The notes beneath the pieces are model-generated. The model was not told the DNA's origin and ran no database searches. It saw only the letters and a list, made by a program, of their open reading frames with translations. 5,043 nt of DNA, from NCBI GenBank assembly GCA_964549595.1, contig CAZJWK010000155.1:1-5043 (forward strand), in the 5' to 3' direction. The stretch is from CAZQQN01 sp964549595. GTDB lineage: Bacteria; Bacteroidota; Bacteroidia; CAILMK01; CAYYUA01. Position 1 is the stretch's first letter. Each line of letters opens with the position of its first letter. Below are positions 1 to 4,934 of this stretch, piece after piece. Position numbers and translations under genes: made by a program.

Positions 1-1
1 A

Positions 2-64
2 AACCCTGTTAGTTCTCTTGCCTTTGGCCTTATCCTGCATTCGGTGGTAATTATTTTTGGATAG
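2..64 (+). CDS. 3' end of a possible membrane protein (partial, left edge)
   Basis: An open frame enters from the left edge and runs 20 codons to a TAG at 62-64. The peptide reads NPVSSLAFGLILHSVVIIFG, hydrophobic throughout, which fits the last transmembrane helix of an integral membrane protein. The style resembles the C-termini of flippase-like/LPG-synthase membrane proteins, but 20 residues are too few to assign a family. The stop overlaps the first bases of the inverted repeat at 63-132. The frame may therefore end naturally in front of a hairpin, or may have been cut short by insertion of the repeat element. Whether it is coding at all depends on sequence to the left. Confidence 0.3.
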   Translation, partial: NPVSSLAFGLILHSVVIIFG

Positions 65-132
65 GCGTGGCACGGTTGCAAAAGGGGCATTAAGCTTCTA
101 AGCAATAATCATGGTTTAACCGTGCCACGCCT
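63..132. repeat. Perfect 15-bp inverted repeat with 40-nt centre (MITE- or REP-like)
   Basis: The left arm AGGCGTGGCACGGTT (63-77) is the exact reverse complement of the right arm AACCGTGCCACGCCT (118-132). The arms are GC-rich and stand out from AT-rich surroundings. The 40-nt centre has no coding potential and no strong secondary stem. There is no T-tract after the right arm, so it is not a standard intrinsic terminator. The element sits exactly where the left-edge reading frame ends and where the recognisable DUF2442 fragment begins, as expected for a small non-autonomous element or the scar of one. No obvious target-site duplication flanks it. It could instead be an extragenic palindrome that folds in RNA. 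Confidence 0.55.
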
Positions 133-350
133 CTAGTACTTTTATTCTTATTGAGGGGACGGTTTATGAAGAACTAATAAATAAAGGAATTATTGGCTTT
201 CCGGCTGATCGGTTTAAAACCTTAAAAGAAGCTTCCAAGGAGCAACTGAAACAGGTGCAACTCCGCTTAAATGGGTATGCCCTAAGATGGGAGGAGCTTG
301 ATGCGGACATTACCGTGCCAGGTATTGTAGCCGGGAATTTTCAGTTGTAG
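120..350 (+). pseudogene. 5'-truncated DUF2442 gene fragment
   Basis: The frame is open from 120 to the TAG at 348-350 but has no plausible start codon; an in-frame TAA lies at 117-119 inside the inverted repeat. The last ~50 residues carry the C-terminal DUF2442 pattern: GFPADRFKTLKEASKEQL, then NGYALRWEELDADITVPGI and a final GNFQL. This matches the subfamily in which a 'sPLxwfP.L..At.eqr..w....G.gi.WpdlDeDisVegll' block closes the protein. The N-terminal half is missing. The upstream codons (…TFILIEGTVYEELINKG) look like unrelated or degraded sequence joined at the repeat. I read it as the remains of a DUF2442 gene that lost its 5' half, most likely through the event that left the inverted repeat. 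Confidence 0.65.
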
Positions 351-445
351 GGAAGTTTTGAAAATAGTGATACAGCCATTTGAATCTTTTTAAATCGCCA
401 AATGATGGAAAGAAAGCAAAAATAATTTGATGCTGTTCAATATGT
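309..445 (+). repeat. Direct repeat copy A (DUF2442 3' end plus flank)
   Basis: This segment matches 1205-1342 in the same orientation. The first part covers the DUF2442 C-terminus (…TVPGIVAGNFQL). The last part (400-445) is non-coding and the best conserved: by eye 43 of 46 positions are identical to 1297-1342, with no gaps. Conservation therefore continues about 95 bp past the stop codon, so the duplicated unit was DNA rather than just the gene. Both copies also hold a seven-codon mini-ORF, MMERKQK here (402-425), which may be chance. Confidence 0.8.
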
Positions 446-525
446 AACAGTGGAAGTTTTCCCCATTCTGGTGTAATTATTCATAAATGCTGTAACCAAG
501 AAATCAGCAAACCTTAAATTAGCAT

Positions 526-536
526 CTTCACTGAAG
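526..536. promoter_or_regulatory. Short palindrome upstream of the DUF4160/DUF2442 pair (possible operator)
   Basis: CTTCA-C-TGAAG is a perfect 5-bp dyad lying 53 bp before the DUF4160 start. It is flanked by two AGCAT-type direct repeats (about 521-525 and 538-542) and followed by an AT-rich run (541-556). Small two-gene cassettes of this type are often autoregulated through such dyads, which is the only reason to list it. No clear TAnnTTTG promoter was found beside it, and a palindrome this short can occur by chance. Confidence 0.15.
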
Positions 537-588
537 TAAGCATTAAATATTTTTTAACTGGGCAAAACAGCAAAACAAATAAAAGCCA

Positions 589-846
589 ATGCCTGAATTG
601 AGCAGGTTTTACGGAATAGTTGTCAGGATGTTCTTCAAAGATCACAATCCTCCACACATCCATATAGAATACCAGGATTACGAAGCCATTATTCATATTG
701 ACAGTGGCTTAGTTCAAGGTAAAATGCCGAGAAGAGCCTTAAACCTTGTATTCGAATGGCTGGATTTACACAGAGAAGAATTGCTTGAGAATTGGGAACT
801 AGCCCAAAACCAAGAACCGTTATACAAGATTGAACCGCTTAAATAA
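589..846 (+). CDS. DUF4160 domain protein, first gene of a TA-like pair
   Basis: This is an 85-residue protein that is essentially one complete DUF4160 domain. The family signature is clear: MPELSRFYGIVVRMFFKDH at the N-terminus, the histidine-rich NPPHIHIEYQDYEAIIHID segment (about residues 21-39), then PRRALNLVFEWLDLHREELL and the end motif KIEPLK. The ATG at 589 fits the family N-terminus exactly and has an A-rich, SD-less leader. The clustered histidines (PPHIHIEY) could bind metal or act catalytically, but the biochemical activity of the family is not established to my knowledge. The gene is followed after six bases by a DUF2442 gene, the usual partner of this family. That arrangement has the size and layout of a type II toxin-antitoxin or similar small binary system. 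Which member would be toxic cannot be told from sequence. There is no signal peptide or membrane segment, so a cytoplasmic location is expected. Confidence 0.88.
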   Translation: MPELSRFYGIVVRMFFKDHNPPHIHIEYQDYEAIIHIDSGLVQGKMPRRALNLVFEWLDLHREELLENWELAQNQEPLYKIEPLK

Positions 847-852
847 ACTGTT

Positions 853-1110
853 ATGCTCATAAAAGTAACAACAGCAAAATACGTACAGGATTACCAAGTT
901 GATTTGACTTTTAATGACGGGACCCAAGCGGTTGTAGATCTGAAAGACTCTCTTAATGGCTCTGTTTTTGAACCCCTGAAAAAACTAGAGAACTTTAAAA
1001 AATTCAAGCTGAATCGCTGGACTATTGAATGGGAGAATGGAGCCGATCTGGCACCGGAATACTTGTACGAGCTGGCCAAAAACCAAAACCAGGAAAAGAA
1101 GGGTGCTTAG
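853..1110 (+). CDS. DUF2442 domain protein, second gene of a TA-like pair
   Basis: This 85-residue protein is a full DUF2442 domain. Residues 1-33 (MLIKVTTAKYVQDYQVDL, then FNDGTQAVVDLKDSL) form the N-terminal beta-rich half. They are followed by VFEPLKKLENFKKFKLN and the diagnostic tail TIEWENGADLAPEYLYELA. Usual members are 75-100 residues, so it is complete. Start ATG 853 lies six bases after the DUF4160 stop, so the two genes are almost certainly cotranscribed and probably translationally coupled. DUF2442 proteins have been seen fused to or beside helix-turn-helix regulators and beside DUF4160, which would suit an antitoxin or adaptor role, but that is inference. This is the only DUF2442 gene in the window with an unbroken frame. 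The other three recognisable relatives (120-350, 1190-1246, 1486-1653) are fragments. Confidence 0.88.
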   Translation: MLIKVTTAKYVQDYQVDLTFNDGTQAVVDLKDSLNGSVFEPLKKLENFKKFKLNRWTIEWENGADLAPEYLYELAKNQNQEKKGA

Positions 1111-1189
1111 TTATTCAGTGGAATAATTAAAGTTCACTCCTTATCGAAATCGTGAAAAAAGAGGGGATTGAGATTGGGGTTTAGTGTTG

Positions 1190-1246
1190 TTCATCGAATG
1201 AGGCTTCACTGTTCCAGAAATTGCAGCCGGGAAATTTCAGTTATGG
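1190..1246 (+). pseudogene. Remnant of a second DUF2442 C-terminus
   Basis: The frame reads F-I-E-stop-G-F-TVPEIAAGKFQLW. It lines up residue for residue with the end of the fragment at 120-350 (LDADITVPGIVAGNFQL), except for an in-frame TGA at 1199-1201 and loss of everything upstream. The body of the gene is gone; the sequence just 5' (1156-1189) shows no DUF2442 pattern. The stop codon of the ancestral gene is also lost, since the TAG seen at 348-350 is TGG here. It is part of direct repeat copy B and confirms that this copy once encoded the same protein. Confidence 0.6.
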
Positions 1247-1342
1247 GAAGATTTTAAAATTAGGACTGGAGCCTTCTGAATCATGTTAAAATCCACAAAT
1301 GATGGGTAGAAAGCAAAAATAATTTGATGCTGTTCAACATGT
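1205..1342 (+). repeat. Direct repeat copy B
   Basis: This is the partner of 309-445, displaced by 896-897 bp with one single-base length difference. The coding part is more diverged than the 3' flank at 1297-1342. The intact DUF4160-DUF2442 cassette lies entirely between the two copies. A recombination between them could delete the cassette, and a past duplication probably created the arrangement. The mini-ORF corresponding to that in copy A reads MMGRKQK (1299-1322). Confidence 0.8.
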
Positions 1343-1376
1343 GGGGGAAATTCGGGAAAAATTAAGCTAAAAGTGT

Positions 1377-1469
1377 TGGCAAAACCCGGAAGTGCTGAAA
1401 CAGGATATGTAAGCCATTAGGGAAAAGTACCGGTTCAAAAAACAGGAAGATGAAGGTAAAGGAAGCTGA
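1377..1469 (+). pseudogene. Possible remnant of a small gene preceding the third DUF2442 relic
   Basis: One frame reads WQNPEVLKQDM, a TAA, then AIREKYRFKKQEDEGKGS to a TGA. The composition is typical of a charged helical C-terminus, and the position 17 bp before the next DUF2442 relic is where a cotranscribed partner gene would end. I do not recognise the family. It does not match DUF4160, whose C-terminus ends in KIEPL. A chance open stretch is equally possible. Confidence 0.22.
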
Positions 1470-1485
1470 TCCCGCTACTTAATCG

Positions 1486-1653
1486 AAGATAATTAAAGTA
1501 ACAAATGCCCGCTATCTGAGTGATTTCCAAATCAGAATCTAATTCAATGATAGTATTTGTCAAACTGTGGATTTCAAACCTTTTTTAAGTAACAGTCATT
1601 ACCCGGGAACCTTAAAATACCTGGATATTACCATAACTAAAATTTTTTCCTAA
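1486..1653 (+). pseudogene. N-terminal remnant of a third DUF2442 gene
   Basis: Read in one frame, the sequence gives KIIKVTNARYLSDFQIRI, a TAA (1540-1542), then FNDSICQTVDFKPFLSN and on to a TAA at 1651. Without gaps this aligns to residues 1-34 of the intact DUF2442 protein at 853-1110 (MLIKVTTAKYVQDYQVDL…FNDG…VVDLKDSL), with about 15 identities by my count. The position of the start codon is AAG instead of ATG, there is an internal stop, and similarity fades after the PFL/SL position. The diagnostic 'W.NGADL.PE.LY' tail is absent. It is clearly a dead gene copy, more diverged from the intact gene than a recent duplicate would be. Confidence 0.62.
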
Positions 1654-1770
1654 ATCCTCAAATGCTTCCCGAACCTGTTTTAAATCTGCCTGCTTATAAA
1701 GCCAAATCGCCTTGCTGCTTATACGGGCCATAAGCCCAATATAGCGTAAGGGCATTTCCTTTCGATGCAT
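1612..1770 (-). CDS. Small hypothetical protein, 52 residues
   Basis: The minus strand carries ATG (complement of 1768-1770) to TAA (complement of 1612-1614). The protein starts MHRKEMPLRYIGLMARIS, continues with SKAIWLYKQADLKQVREAF, and ends EDLGKNFSYGNIQVF. The middle looks like an amphipathic helix with balanced charge, the kind of composition real proteins have. I recognise no family. It may be the C-terminal fragment of a longer gene, since the minus-strand sequence 5' of the ATG is interrupted by stops in the nearby frames. It overlaps the end of the DUF2442 relic by 42 bases, which supports decay or reuse rather than an old stable gene. No ribosome binding site is visible, which is uninformative in this kind of organism. 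Confidence 0.28.
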   Translation of the reverse strand: MHRKEMPLRYIGLMARISSKAIWLYKQADLKQVREAFEDLGKNFSYGNIQVF

Positions 1771-1900
1771 TTTTGATTAGGATTCCACTGATTTTTGGTT
1801 CCTTTCAGGACAGGCATTCGCCATCAAGGGCCGGATCCATGTTAGGCACCTGTTCCTGATGGTTTCTGTTGAAGGGTAAGGCCATTTCAAAGGGAGGTCG

Positions 1901-1908
1901 TATATTTG
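1901..1908 (+). promoter_or_regulatory. Bacteroidota-type -7 element for the channel/MgtE operon
   Basis: TATATTTG matches the TAnnTTTG -7 consensus recognised by the Bacteroidota primary sigma factor. It would place the transcription start near 1914, giving a leader of about 28 nt before the ATG at 1942. A good -33 TTG/TTTG box is not present at the usual 19-21 bp spacing; the nearest TTG (1869-1871) is too far upstream. It is the only convincing -7 match in the non-coding part of the window and is ideally placed, but the missing -33 box keeps confidence moderate. Confidence 0.45.
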
Positions 1909-1941
1909 ATTCCTTTAGAACGTAATTGTTTTTGCTTGACC

Positions 1942-2757
1942 ATGAATAACGTGGAGTTTAACAACATTCAGCAATACCTCAGCGCTTTAGCAGAAAGCTT
2001 CCTTAATACCCTTCCTAAAATTGCCGGAGCTGCCATCTTAATCCTTATTGGGTGGTTGGTAGCGGTTTTGGTCAGGTTCTTGTTGAAAAGGTTGCTCAAA
2101 TCCACCAACCGGCTCCTTTTTCGCCATTCAAGATGGAAGAAGTTGCAACAACTGGACTTTGAGGGGACGCTACTTAAACTCATACCAGATGTGGTTTACT
2201 GGTTTCTGGTGTTGTTTTTCATCATAGGGGCTGCCGATATCCTTGGGCTGGAGGTGTTTAACCAATGGCTCAATAAGCTCATTGCATTTTTCCCTTACTT
2301 GTTTTTAGCGTTCATCATTGTGCTGGTGGGCATCGGAATCGGGCAGATACTCCGCAATTTGTGGGTGCGAAGTGGTGTTTTGGTCTATTTGCCTTACGGG
2401 TCCGCCTTAGGTACTGCGTTACAGGTCATGATCGTACTTATCAGCATCATTGTGGCCTTGAATACGCTCGGCATTCATTTGGGGTTTCTAACCATGCTGT
2501 TTGCGGTATTGTTAGCCGGCTTGTTGCTGACCACCGCCCTGGCCTTTGGGTTAGGCTCCCGGAATATGGTGAGCAATATCATTGCGGGTCACTTTGCCGG
2601 GAAGATTTACCAAGCAGGACACCATGTGGAGATAGACGAGGTAAAGGGTACGATTTTAAAGATTGAGTCCGGCTTTGTGGTCATTGAAACCCAGGAGGGG
2701 GAAGTAGCCATTCCTGCTGCTACGTTTATTGAAAAGCAATCTAAAAAACTAACCTGA
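1942..2757 (+). CDS. MscS-superfamily small mechanosensitive channel (five-helix, CmpX-like)
   Basis: This 271-residue inner-membrane protein has five predicted helices at about residues 24-48, 81-99, 112-136, 156-176 and 180-203. The loops and helix 1 resemble the conserved TM-helix repeat of CmpX-like proteins (GAAILILIGWLVAVLVRFLL). Helix 5 and what follows is the MscS pore helix and beta domain: ALAFGLGSRNMVSNIIAGHF, GHHVEIDEVKGTILKIESG and GEVAIPAATFIEK. The chain stops directly after the beta domain, so it lacks the C-terminal alpha/beta cage of E. coli MscS; this is normal for the subfamily. The role is probably an ion or osmolyte release channel or a membrane-stress sensor. I chose ATG 1942. 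A TTG at 1906 would add 12 residues and has GGGAGG eight bases upstream, but it overlaps the -7 element, and no other gene here uses an SD. It is first gene of a three-gene operon, four bases from the next. Confidence 0.87.
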   Translation: MNNVEFNNIQQYLSALAESFLNTLPKIAGAAILILIGWLVAVLVRFLLKRLLKSTNRLLFRHSRWKKLQQLDFEGTLLKLIPDVVYWFLVLFFIIGAADILGLEVFNQWLNKLIAFFPYLFLAFIIVLVGIGIGQILRNLWVRSGVLVYLPYGSALGTALQVMIVLISIIVALNTLGIHLGFLTMLFAVLLAGLLLTTALAFGLGSRNMVSNIIAGHFAGKIYQAGHHVEIDEVKGTILKIESGFVVIETQEGEVAIPAATFIEKQSKKLT

Positions 2758-2761
2758 CATC

Positions 2762-3580
2762 ATGGAAGCTATACAGGAACTTTCGCTGTCATTCCTTGCT
2801 AAGTATCCCGAAGAGGCAGCGGTTTCACTTGAAAAATTACCGCCCAATGAGGCGGTTAAATTCCTCCAGGACACCGGTAAGGAAAAAGCCGGGGAGGTTT
2901 TGGTATACCTTTCGCCTGAAAAAGCCCGGCAGGTATTTGAAAAGCTTGGGGCCAAATTGCAGACCGGCATTGTAGGATATATGCCTGTAAAACACGGGGC
3001 ATTGCTCTTGAGAAAGGTTCATAGTAAGGAGCAATCCGAAATTATAAGCGGGCTTTCCCGGGATCTGCAAAAACAACTCAACTTGCTCCTTCACTACGAA
3101 AAAGGCACAGCAGGGGCTGCTATGGATCCCAATCCACTGGTTTTCATGGAAGATCAACCCTTATCTGATTGTATAGAACGGGTCAAAACGTACCCGGCAT
3201 TCCGGCCGCTTTTCTATTTCTATATCCTTGACCGTAAGGGAAGTGTAACTGGGCAATGCAATCTGCATGACCTTTTAAAGCATAAGGAGCATCACCTTCC
3301 CATAGGGCAAATCAAAAAACCGGTCGCCTTTTTAGTGTCCGGGCATTCTGAGATCAAGCACCTGGTGGACAATGAAGAATTGGCCAGATATGGCTCCTTG
3401 CCGGTTATTGATGAATCGGGGCTGTTCATTGGCGTCATTTACCAAAACACTTTGGTGGACGAAAATGACGGTTCTCAGGAAGGTGCATTCAATGCCACAG
3501 CCAATGCTTTGGGGGAAGTATTTTCATTGGGACTATTCGGGGTTTTTCAGTCCTTTAACAGTCAAAAATTTATCAAGTAG
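2762..3580 (+). CDS. Soluble MgtE-like protein: MgtE N domain plus CBS pair, no membrane domain
   Basis: This 272-residue protein is built like the cytosolic half of an MgtE magnesium channel. Residues about 10-110 form the helical-repeat N domain (YPEEAAVSLEKLPPNEAV, YLSPEKARQVFEKL). The hinge HYEKGTAGAAMD (111-122) matches KYEPGTAGNIMD of the downstream MgtE. Two CBS motifs follow (about 121-173 and 181-233; the second has GSLPVIDESGLFIGVIYQNT). A 39-residue tail containing NALGEVFSLGLFGVFQSF replaces the membrane domain; it is mildly hydrophobic but too short for the five-helix channel. In MgtE the N and CBS domains bind Mg2+ and close the pore when Mg2+ is plentiful, so a stand-alone copy could pair with the MgtE next door to adjust gating. 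That is inference. The stop at 3580 is followed by no membrane-domain remnant, so it looks like a designed short form rather than a recent truncation. The start ATG lies four bases after the channel stop. Confidence 0.85.
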   Translation: MEAIQELSLSFLAKYPEEAAVSLEKLPPNEAVKFLQDTGKEKAGEVLVYLSPEKARQVFEKLGAKLQTGIVGYMPVKHGALLLRKVHSKEQSEIISGLSRDLQKQLNLLLHYEKGTAGAAMDPNPLVFMEDQPLSDCIERVKTYPAFRPLFYFYILDRKGSVTGQCNLHDLLKHKEHHLPIGQIKKPVAFLVSGHSEIKHLVDNEELARYGSLPVIDESGLFIGVIYQNTLVDENDGSQEGAFNATANALGEVFSLGLFGVFQSFNSQKFIK

Positions 3581-3623
3581 CCTTATGAAGCCTGCCTCTA
3601 AAATCGCGTAATACAAACAAACC

Positions 3624-4934
3624 ATGGCCGCAATACCTGATAACGTACACATTCACCTGATGGAAGAGTACTTCCAATCCCACCCGGAAGAGGTTGTCCG
3701 TTACCTTGAAGAATGCCAGGTTGATGAAGCTTATGAGATAGTGAAAAGGATCAGTCCGGCCCATTACCGGAATTTGTTTGCCCGGCTGAATGCATTTACC
3801 GCTGTTCACCTCTTTGAACAAATGGATGAAGCTATGGCGGTAAAGGTGTTTGAGCAGGTAGAACCTGAAAAGCTGGCTTTGATTACCGCTTCCCTTTCCG
3901 AGGCAGAGTATAACAGACTGGCTCAATTCATTCCGGACGACACCATCCAGTTGGTAGAAGACCTGATGAAGTATGAACCGGGTACGGCTGGGAACATCAT
4001 GGATACCAAAGTTCTGGGCTTTCATGAATACACCACAACCGGCCAGGCTTTAGAACAAATCAGGGCCGAACGCCTTAAAAACATTTACCATGTGTACCTG
4101 ATTGATCAAAATGGGGTTTTGGAAGGCAGTGTATCCCTTCAGGCCCTGGCATTGGCTCCGCCAGGCACCACCATAGGGGAGATTGCTCATCGCAAGGTTT
4201 TTAGCATCAAAGCCGTGGAATTGGCTACCGAAGTGGTGCAGATGTGTGAGGAGTATCACCTCTCTAACCTGCCGGTGGTGGATTATGAAGACAAATTGAT
4301 CGGGGTGATCCGCTACAGCTCCCTTGTTAATGTAGCTCATCAGGATGCCGTGGAAAACATGCAATCCATGGTAGGGGCCAGCCCCAGTGAACGTTCCTTA
4401 TCCCCGGTTTCCTTTGCTGTCAAAAAACGGCTTCCATGGCTACAGATTAACCTTTTGACCTCCTTTCTGGCGGCAGCCGTAGTGGGCATCTTTGAGGGTA
4501 CTATCAATGAGATCACCGCATTGGCCGTGCTATTACCGGTCGTAGCCGGGCAAAGCGGAAATACGGGTGCACAAGCATTGGCGGTTACACTCCGGGGATT
4601 AAGTTTAAGAGAGATCCGTATTCAGCATTGGTGGCCGATTTTAAGGAAGGAAGTAGGCACCGGCTTTTTAAACGGCTTGGCCGTAGCCATTGTGGCCATG
4701 ATCGGGGTTTGGTTCTGGAGTGGCTCCCCGGCGCTTTGCGGGGTCATTGGCTTATCCATGACCATATCGATGTGCATAGCCGGGGGTTCCGGAGCATTGG
4801 TACCGATCATCCTGAAATCCCTTAAGCAGGACCCGGCCCAGTCCTCATCCATCATTATTACCACCGTAACCGATGTAACGGGCTTTTTCAGTTTTTTAAG
4901 CCTGGCCACGCTGTTTATAGAATACCTGGTATAA
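3624..4934 (+). CDS. mgtE: Magnesium transporter MgtE
   Basis: This 436-residue homodimeric Mg2+-selective channel is close to the usual ~450. The cytosolic N domain is at about residues 12-115 and the hinge YEPGTAGNIMDTKVLGF at 117-133. The CBS pair follows at about 126-178 and 184-240 (SNLPVVDYEDKLIGVI), with a connecting 'plug' helix about 241-262 (DAVENMQSMVGASPSER). Five transmembrane helices occupy about 271-290, 294-315, 345-365, 370-397 and 407-434. Signature motifs are LPWLQINLLTSFLAAAVVG, PVVAGQSGNTGAQALAV and TTVTDVTGFFSFL. D417 in the last is the position of the pore aspartate that binds Mg2+ in the characterised Thermus enzyme. The usual GG before NxGxQ is QS here, which I associate with a subfamily rather than a defect. 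It lies 43 bp after the soluble paralogue, with an A-rich SD-less leader. It is the third and last gene of the operon; uptake is expected to be gated by intracellular Mg2+ via the cytosolic domains. Confidence 0.95.
   Translation: MAAIPDNVHIHLMEEYFQSHPEEVVRYLEECQVDEAYEIVKRISPAHYRNLFARLNAFTAVHLFEQMDEAMAVKVFEQVEPEKLALITASLSEAEYNRLAQFIPDDTIQLVEDLMKYEPGTAGNIMDTKVLGFHEYTTTGQALEQIRAERLKNIYHVYLIDQNGVLEGSVSLQALALAPPGTTIGEIAHRKVFSIKAVELATEVVQMCEEYHLSNLPVVDYEDKLIGVIRYSSLVNVAHQDAVENMQSMVGASPSERSLSPVSFAVKKRLPWLQINLLTSFLAAAVVGIFEGTINEITALAVLLPVVAGQSGNTGAQALAVTLRGLSLREIRIQHWWPILRKEVGTGFLNGLAVAIVAMIGVWFWSGSPALCGVIGLSMTISMCIAGGSGALVPIILKSLKQDPAQSSSIIITTVTDVTGFFSFLSLATLFIEYLV

Larger units (their letters stand above)
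1111..1905. other. 795-bp stretch of decayed accessory DNA
   Basis: No intact plus-strand gene lies between the DUF2442 stop and the channel gene. The stretch holds direct repeat copy B, two DUF2442 remnants, a possible remnant ORF at 1377-1469 and an unidentified minus-strand 52-codon ORF. Bases 1771-1900 have no coding signal. They contain a loose dyad, TCAGG-A-CAGG (1805-1814) against CCTG-TT-CCTGA (1849-1859), which could form a bulged hairpin but resembles no regulator I know. Just after the active DUF2442 stop, the frame at 1123-1155 reads IIKVHSLSKS before a TGA. This hints at yet another DUF2442 N-terminus, but ten residues are weak evidence. Confidence 0.6.

Noticed and set aside
52..59. 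TATTTTTG matches the Bacteroidota -7 consensus
   Set aside because: It lies within the left-edge reading frame, has no TTG at the proper -33 spacing, and no gene with a start codon follows.
64..80. TGGCACGGTTGCA inside the left inverted-repeat arm resembles a sigma-54 promoter
   Set aside because: The -24 GG and -12 GC elements are only about seven bases apart instead of ten, and the match comes from a repeat arm whose mirror copy does not form a promoter either.
514..696. A 60-codon minus-strand ORF upstream of and overlapping DUF4160
   Set aside because: It is the antisense shadow of the DUF4160 start plus AT-rich leader, with no recognisable domain.
400..1342. The two similar segments at 400-445 and 1297-1342, considered as part of a CRISPR array
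   Set aside because: There are only two copies, almost 900 bp apart, with genes between them and imperfect identity; there is no regular spacing.
1805..1859. A bulged dyad before the operon, considered as an Mg2+ riboswitch
   Set aside because: The likely transcription start is downstream of it, the stem is short and interrupted, and it has none of the conserved blocks of the M-box or other Mg2+ sensors.
2361..2666. A 101-codon plus-strand ORF inside the channel gene
   Set aside because: It is out of frame within a well-supported MscS-family gene and shows no family motif; it is a frame shadow. The same applies to the minus-strand ORFs at 2837-3157, 3573-4025, 4050-4364 and 4622-4987.
3372..3611. 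A 79-codon plus-strand ORF overlapping the end of the soluble MgtE-like gene, as a possible frameshifted continuation
   Set aside because: Its translation has no MgtE transmembrane motif, and the main frame keeps CBS motifs right up to its own stop, so no frameshift is needed.
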